A DNA stretch of 64,000 nucleotides from an uncultured Lachnospiraceae bacterium. GTDB lineage: Bacteria; Bacillota; Clostridia; Lachnospirales; Lachnospiraceae. Both the position numbers and the translations under genes were made by a program. The DNA is taken from assembly GCA_902476265.1 (NCBI GenBank), contig CABSCP010000018.1, forward strand, positions 1 through 64,000. Reading direction: 5' to 3'. Shown in pieces: positions 59,300 to 64,000 of this stretch. Positions within the stretch are counted from its first letter, which is position 1, and each line of letters begins with the position of its first letter. The notes under the pieces were generated by a model that had not been told where the DNA came from, ran no database searches, and saw only the letters and a list, made by a program, of their open reading frames with translations.

Positions 59300-60754
59300 C
59301 TATGAGCGGTGAAATGTCACTTCCGCGCTCATCCCTTCATAGAGTCCGGAGCCGTTTTCCAGAATGGTGACAATGACTTCATAGGTTGTCTGATTCGTAT
59401 TGCTGTCAATCCGGGCATCGCCGATTTCCGTGACCTCCCCTTTAAAAGTTTCATCCGGATAAGCCAGAAATGTGATTTCGGCACTGCTTCCTACTCCGGC
59501 GACATCCATGTCCTCTTCCTCCAGAGTAAGTGTGATAGTCACATCATCATAGCTGTTGAAGGAAATGAGCTGAGTATCTTTTTGCAGGCTGTCCCCGGCG
59601 CTGATGGCAACGTCTGTGATCACCCCGCTCTTTTGAGCCCGGATGATCCTGCTGTCCAGATAGGAATCCAGTTCCGAAAGCCGCTCCTGTGCGCTTTCGT
59701 AATCCTCTCTGGCATTCTGTGACGCAAAAGCTGCCAGCTGTGTGGTGACATCGTAAATTTCCTGCGCATTTTCACTGTTTATCTGTCTGGTCTGCCGTTT
59801 GCTTTCCGCCTCAATCTGTCCCTTCTCCAATTCCTTCTGTGCTTCCTGATATTGGATGTTTAAGTTTTCCAGCTCTGTTGTCAGTGTCTCAATGGAAGTT
59901 TCTTTCTCCTCTGCTTCCGTTTCCAGATTTTCTATCATCGTTTCCAAATCTGCCTTCGCATTTACGGCAACAAGCCAGCTGTAAGGATCGGTGAGACGGT
60001 CCTCATTCTTCACAGAATAGATTGCATTTTCCAAGGCCGTTTTTTCTTCTGCCAGAGTCGTTTGTAACACCAGAAGTTCTCCCTGCGCTTTGGCAAGTTC
60101 CTCCCGGGTTTCTTCTATAGATTCCTCAAATCCGTCTGCCGCCTCCTTTAATTCCTCCACCGACAGTTGATATTCCGTATCCGCATATTTTCCGTACAGC
60201 TCATTTTCAGTCTGTGCCACATCCGCCTCTCTCTGTGTCTGTTTTTCCTGGGTCACTGTCTGGTCATAAACGGTTTTGGCTTCCGTCACATCATCGGCAA
60301 GTTCCTGGCGGATCTGCTCCAGCGTGTCCTGTGTGACTTTCAAAATAGCGTCGCCTTCCTGTACCTCTTCCCCCACCTTTACCAAAACCTCTTCCACGGT
60401 GAGCTGTCTTGTACCGGACTTGTTTTCCGTCTGCCCGGTGCCGCCTTCCATATTCATCTGCGGAAAGGCCATTCCTGTCTGCCAGCCAAACTGTGTATCC
60501 TCTGCTCCCGTGAATTCGGACAGATCCAGTTCAAAAGTCTGGCTGATGGTACCCACCGATACGCTTCCTTGTGCTGTCACCGTATCGGATCCCGTTTTCT
60601 GTCTGTCTTTTGGCAGCTGCAAGTCCTGCTGTACTTTTTTTCCTGCGTTTTGGGAAACCAGGAATGCGGTCACTCCGGCGGCAATCGCCAGAAGCAGAAT
60701 GACCGCAAGAAGGAGGATCCGGATTTTCCGGTTCTTTTTCCAGTCTGATTTCAT
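59300..60754 (-). CDS. Membrane-fusion/adaptor protein A (HlyD-like)
   Basis: 484-residue adaptor from ATG 60,754 (MKSDWKKNRKIRILLLAV). Signal anchor (about 12-35), lipoyl-type half-motif VLVKVGEEVQEGDAILKVT, long coiled-coil (about 140-365), second lipoyl half SGVITDVAISAGDSLQKD, then a C-terminal beta barrel (EISFLAYPDETF-like). An insertion rich in Gly and Met (QTGMAFPQMNMEGGTGQTEN, about 85-104) splits the first lipoyl half. Last of three adaptors, 16 bp before the permease. Confidence 0.88.
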   Translation of the reverse strand: MKSDWKKNRKIRILLLAVILLLAIAAGVTAFLVSQNAGKKVQQDLQLPKDRQKTGSDTVTAQGSVSVGTISQTFELDLSEFTGAEDTQFGWQTGMAFPQMNMEGGTGQTENKSGTRQLTVEEVLVKVGEEVQEGDAILKVTQDTLEQIRQELADDVTEAKTVYDQTVTQEKQTQREADVAQTENELYGKYADTEYQLSVEELKEAADGFEESIEETREELAKAQGELLVLQTTLAEEKTALENAIYSVKNEDRLTDPYSWLVAVNAKADLETMIENLETEAEEKETSIETLTTELENLNIQYQEAQKELEKGQIEAESKRQTRQINSENAQEIYDVTTQLAAFASQNAREDYESAQERLSELDSYLDSRIIRAQKSGVITDVAISAGDSLQKDTQLISFNSYDDVTITLTLEEEDMDVAGVGSSAEITFLAYPDETFKGEVTEIGDARIDSNTNQTTYEVIVTILENGSGLYEGMSAEVTFHRS

Positions 60755-60771
60755 GCTCTTATCTCCCTTCC

Positions 60772-62367
60772 TCATCCGGCATTGCTCCTGATATAAACGA
60801 TATCGCCTTCCGAAAGCCCTTCTTTAATCTCTACCGTGGTGCTGTTTGTAAATCCGGTAACCACTTCTTTCAATTCCTTTTCTTCCCCTTCCCCTGTATA
60901 AACATAGTCTTTGCCGCCCTGCGTGACAATGGCTTTGCGGGAAACAGAAAGCACATCCTTTACCTGATCCGTAACAAATGTGATTTCCGCGGTCATGCCG
61001 CCGTAAAGCTTTTCTGTGGCGCTATCGATCAGGATTTCCACCGGATAGCTCACCGTTTTTGCATAGTCAGAGGTTTTCGTGGTGGTGACTGCGCTGACGG
61101 TTCCCGTATATTTTTCATCCGGATAGGCGTCAAACACAATCTGTACGCTGTCACCGATAGAAATCCGGGCGATATCCTCTTCGGAAACATCGATGGACAC
61201 CGTATAATCCCTGTCCTTTACATAGGTGAGCAGCGTTCCGGTCTGTGTGAGCCGGTCTCCCGCTTCGTAAGAAATGTTCGTCACAATGCCGTCGCCGTCC
61301 GCGTAAACAATGCCGTCATCCCCCACAAATTCCTGTAATTTTTCCAACGTTTCTTTGGCGCTTTCCCATTCTTCCTGTGCGCTGTCCACACTGCTTTGCA
61401 GGGATTCTCTGGTATAGGAATAGATCTCTTTTGCCAGCTGTCCGGAGGTGACATTCAAATCATAGGTATTTTGGGCATCAGTCTGTTTTGCTTCCAGAAT
61501 CGCCTGTTTCTCCAATATTTTTTCATTGTTTTCCCGGATGGTCTTCTGATTTTCCTCTATGGTTTCTTCCCATTCCTCTTTCTGGGACAACAGGCTTTCA
61601 TACTGTTTTCTGGCTGCCGTATAGCTCTGGTAGTTGGCGGTATAGGCGGCCGAAACATGGGTGCCGGTATCCTCATATTTTTTCTTCGCTTTTTCGTATT
61701 CTGTCTGTGCATCGCTGAGGGATTCCAGAAAATCTTCGTCCGTCATCTTTTTCAGGCATTGGTTCACTTCCAGTTCCAGCACTGCGATTTTGGCCGAAAG
61801 GGAGTTGATTTCCTCATTCAGCTGTGTCCGGGAAGCTTCCAGCAAAGAAGAAGCGGTATTGGCTGTGAGCATACTGGTATCATAGGTACTCTTTGCTTCC
61901 AGCACCTGACTGTTATATTCCGCCTTCGCCTGGGAAAGGGCAATTTCTTTTTCCGTCAGCACAGAGGTGAGTTTTCTGGTCACCGCTTCTCTGCTCTTTT
62001 CCGTGACGGAAAACAAGGGGTCCCCGGTCCGGATGCGTTGTCCGCTGACCACATGGACTTCCTCTATTTCCAGGTAACGGATCTCTTCCTCATCTTCGTC
62101 TTCGTCATCTTCCCCGTCGTCTTCTTCCGTATTCACATTCACATCAAAAGTGACGGCGGTTTCTCCCATGGAAATGCTGCCGCTTTCCATGACGCCCTGC
62201 ACCACATCCCCACGGGTCACGGTTTCTTCTTTATAAAGAAAGGTCTCCTGAGGGAGATTGGGCTTGATCACAGCCGTATAAGCAGCTGCCAAAAACAGGA
62301 TGAGGAGTGCCAGTATAAGGCAGGACAGCCGGAGGTTCCTTTTTGAGAAAGGTCTTTTTTTCATCAT
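60772..62367 (-). CDS. Membrane-fusion/adaptor protein B (HlyD-like)
   Basis: 531-residue adaptor. Membrane anchor (about 13-35, LILALLILFLAAAYTAVI), first lipoyl half interrupted by a polyacidic stretch (EEDDGEDDEDEDEEE, about 78-92), coiled coils (about 140-330), then DGIVTNISYEAGDRLTQTGT and a C-terminal barrel with YPDEKYTGTVSAV and a short C-terminal domain. Starts at ATGATG 62,367; overlaps the preceding gene stop. Confidence 0.88.
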   Translation of the reverse strand: MMKKRPFSKRNLRLSCLILALLILFLAAAYTAVIKPNLPQETFLYKEETVTRGDVVQGVMESGSISMGETAVTFDVNVNTEEDDGEDDEDEDEEEIRYLEIEEVHVVSGQRIRTGDPLFSVTEKSREAVTRKLTSVLTEKEIALSQAKAEYNSQVLEAKSTYDTSMLTANTASSLLEASRTQLNEEINSLSAKIAVLELEVNQCLKKMTDEDFLESLSDAQTEYEKAKKKYEDTGTHVSAAYTANYQSYTAARKQYESLLSQKEEWEETIEENQKTIRENNEKILEKQAILEAKQTDAQNTYDLNVTSGQLAKEIYSYTRESLQSSVDSAQEEWESAKETLEKLQEFVGDDGIVYADGDGIVTNISYEAGDRLTQTGTLLTYVKDRDYTVSIDVSEEDIARISIGDSVQIVFDAYPDEKYTGTVSAVTTTKTSDYAKTVSYPVEILIDSATEKLYGGMTAEITFVTDQVKDVLSVSRKAIVTQGGKDYVYTGEGEEKELKEVVTGFTNSTTVEIKEGLSEGDIVYIRSNAG

Positions 62368-64000
62368 CGCCCGCCTCCTTTTGTGTCATTACCCGGATTT
62401 TCCATGCCTTTTGGCAGGTTGCCTCCGGAAAATCCGGAGGGCATCTGCTCCAGGTCCGGCATTTCACCGCCTGGCATTCCTTCCGGCATCTCCCCTGCCG
62501 GCATCCCTTCCTCTCCTCTGTCCGGCGTTCCTTCTTTCTGTCCCATCGAAACGGCGGAACGGTTCAGCATTTCTTTTTCCTCTTCCGTAAGTCCAAAGTA
62601 CAGGTAGGCGGTCAGATTGCTTTCCAGTCCGCTGATCTCTCCTTCCAGCTGTACATTGACCGTATAAGTCACTTTAGAGCTGCCGCCCGATGAAGAAACC
62701 GGATTGAAGCTGGTCACTTTCCCCTCAAAGCTGCCGTAGCCGGAAATCACCACATATGCCTCTTCTCCGACGGAAATCGAAGCGATATCTCCCTGGTCCA
62801 CACTGGCAGCCACCGAAACCATATCCGGATTGCTGTAAGCCAGGACCAGCGTATCTTCTGTCATCCGGGTATTCGCTCTGACGGCATTCATGACAACGGT
62901 TCCCCGGGCGCCGGTATAAAAAGTGCCGTCTCCGATGGTTTCTTCAAAAAGGGCCAGATTTTCCGCCGCCGTTTCTTCCGCTTCCTTCAGGGTCTCATAG
63001 TCCTCTTCCAGCTGCTTGACCGCCGTGTCATAAACCATCTGTGCGTTTTGCTGATTTGACAGGGCCAGATCATATTCTTTTTGCGCCTCTATCCTGTCTT
63101 TCTCAAAGGAGATCTCTTGTTCCGACAGCTTTGCGGTGCGTACTGCCAGTTCACTTTTTGCTTCCTCTATTCCCGCCTGCGCTTTCGCCTTCGCCTCCTC
63201 ATAAGCCTCCAGCGCTGCCTCGTAAGCCTCCTTGCTCTCATCGGCTTCCTCTTTCATGGCAAGATAGATGTTGTATTTGATTTCATCGTCTCCCACGTTT
63301 ACGGACATCTTTTTGCCTGCATCGTTTCCGCTGATCGTTCCGCCGCCTTTTAAGAATTCGTCGAAGGGGCTGCCGCCGGAAGGACCATCCGGTCTGTCCT
63401 CATTCTGACCGCTTTCCGGTTCTTCCCCTGTTGCTTCTTCGGTTGTCTCTTCTTCCGTAGTACTTTCTTGTTCCGTGCTTTCTTGCTCCGTACTTTCCTG
63501 TTCCGTACTTTCCTGTTCCGTGCTTTCCTGTTCTGTACTTTCTTCTGCACTCTCTTCGGATGAGCCTTCCTCCTCTGTTCTTTCCCCGGTCGCCTCCAAA
63601 GCGGCTTCCTCCGGTTTCACAACGGTTTCCAGGGAAAAAGAAACGCCTGCCGGTATTTGTCCCTTTCCTGTGTTCTGGCTTCCGGCGTTTTGACTTGTGC
63701 TGTCACCTTTTGACGGGGAGGCTGTGCCTGCAGTGTCCGAACTGCCGACAGCATTTTTTGTTACCTGATTTGTCACATAACCGATTCCGTTTTTCCCGCC
63801 GGAACCCCCGAACACGGACTCCAGACTGTCCACATCCCAGGTTTCATACAGCTTTGCCAGAAAGGCAGCGTTGTCCTTCCAGGTTGCCTCCAGTTCTCCG
63901 ACTTTGTAATATGTATAATAATAGTCCTCTTCTATGGAAGCGGTATATTCCTCCACCTTTTCCTGTGCTTCCTCCGCTTCCTTCTGCAGTTCTTCCAGCT
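62364..64000 (-). CDS. Membrane-fusion/adaptor protein C (HlyD-like), partial
   Basis: Frame open through the right edge, so the N-terminus (probably anchor and first lipoyl half) is missing. An apparent start at 63,956 is a GTG inside the coiled coil, not the true start. Visible parts: coiled coil (EEYTASIEEDYYYTYYKVGE), an insertion with five EQEST repeats, further coiled coil (YEAALEAYEEAKAKAQAGIE), lipoyl half ARGTVVMNAVRANTRMTED, barrel, and a Gly/Met/Pro-rich C-terminus (GMPAGEMPEGMPGGEMPD). Confidence 0.85.
   Translation of the reverse strand, partial: LEELQKEAEEAQEKVEEYTASIEEDYYYTYYKVGELEATWKDNAAFLAKLYETWDVDSLESVFGGSGGKNGIGYVTNQVTKNAVGSSDTAGTASPSKGDSTSQNAGSQNTGKGQIPAGVSFSLETVVKPEEAALEATGERTEEEGSSEESAEESTEQESTEQESTEQESTEQESTEQESTTEEETTEEATGEEPESGQNEDRPDGPSGGSPFDEFLKGGGTISGNDAGKKMSVNVGDDEIKYNIYLAMKEEADESKEAYEAALEAYEEAKAKAQAGIEEAKSELAVRTAKLSEQEISFEKDRIEAQKEYDLALSNQQNAQMVYDTAVKQLEEDYETLKEAEETAAENLALFEETIGDGTFYTGARGTVVMNAVRANTRMTEDTLVLAYSNPDMVSVAASVDQGDIASISVGEEAYVVISGYGSFEGKVTSFNPVSSSGGSSKVTYTVNVQLEGEISGLESNLTAYLYFGLTEEEKEMLNRSAVSMGQKEGTPDRGEEGMPAGEMPEGMPGGEMPDLEQMPSGFSGGNLPKGMENPGNDTKGGGR
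63461..63535 (-). repeat. 15-bp tandem repeat encoding EQEST x5
   Basis: Five units near GTACTTTCCTGTTCC (with GTG/GTA and T/C changes), plus a partial sixth. Variation in unit number is possible. Confidence 0.85.

Noticed and set aside
63461..63535. CRISPR-like tandem repeat
   Set aside because: 15-bp units without spacers, in frame, coding EQEST.

Overview
The window joins a GC-rich integrative and conjugative element (about 1-14,840) to a low-to-mid-GC Clostridia chromosome (about 14,840-64,000). Lachnospiraceae is the best guess for the host. Support comes from the hisZ/short-hisG pair, the zinc-type L28, the rsmD-coaD-ylbJ and rpmB-yloU-fakA-recG neighbourhoods, the sporulation genes ylbJ and gerW, and LexA boxes of the Bacillus (DinR) type. 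No rRNA, tRNA, CRISPR array or complete insertion sequence was seen.

Region 1 (1-14,840, all genes on the minus strand) is the transfer module of a Tn1549/CTn-type element. In order of transcription it runs: ParB-like protein, a 400-bp non-coding stretch full of inverted repeats, a DUF4406-like protein, a coiled-coil protein, PcfB, VirD4 coupling ATPase, Maff2 peptide, VirB6/TrbL channel protein, SpoVG-like protein, two orphan DNA methyltransferases, PrgI, VirB4 ATPase, an NlpC/P60 wall hydrolase, DUF4315, and a cysteine-repeat surface protein cut by the left edge. Relaxase, integrase and ParA are not visible. The most unusual signal here is a 17-bp palindrome (CTGGACAAAATGTCCAG and close variants). 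I found ten copies, all inside the element, mostly at gene ends, and read through in more than one protein frame.

Region 2 (14,840-21,260) starts with a broken sensor-like membrane gene at the junction. A small membrane protein gene follows, with a perfect 31-bp palindrome upstream. Then comes the histidine operon hisZ-G-D-B-IE behind a consensus promoter. Its last gene carries an extra, apparently degenerate HisA/HisF-like barrel.

Region 3 (21,280-32,060) holds housekeeping genes: NUDIX, RecU, two pseudouridine synthases, SDR, YgiQ radical SAM, HAD, YlbJ, a wall amidase, a coiled-coil protein, CoaD and RsmD. Region 4 (32,080-43,490) has topoisomerase IV (parE-parC), recG, fakA-yloU, divergent rpmB, and the gerW-DUF2953 group. 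Region 5 (43,550-53,700) has an FtsW/RodA-PBP pair with overlapping genes, a U32 peptidase, zapA, and a unit ending in ruvA-ruvB. A canonical LexA box sits on a promoter inside the first codons of a NusG-II-like gene upstream of ruvAB. A weaker LexA-like box sits in the parE promoter.

Region 6 (53,660-64,000) has a TPR gene cluster, a DegV (FakB-like) gene with an ABC-ATPase-domain gene, and on the opposite strand a MacB-type export system. That system has one ATPase, one permease and three consecutive membrane-fusion adaptors, the first cut by the right edge. Several of its proteins carry low-complexity inserts rich in Gly/Met, Asp/Glu, or an EQEST repeat.
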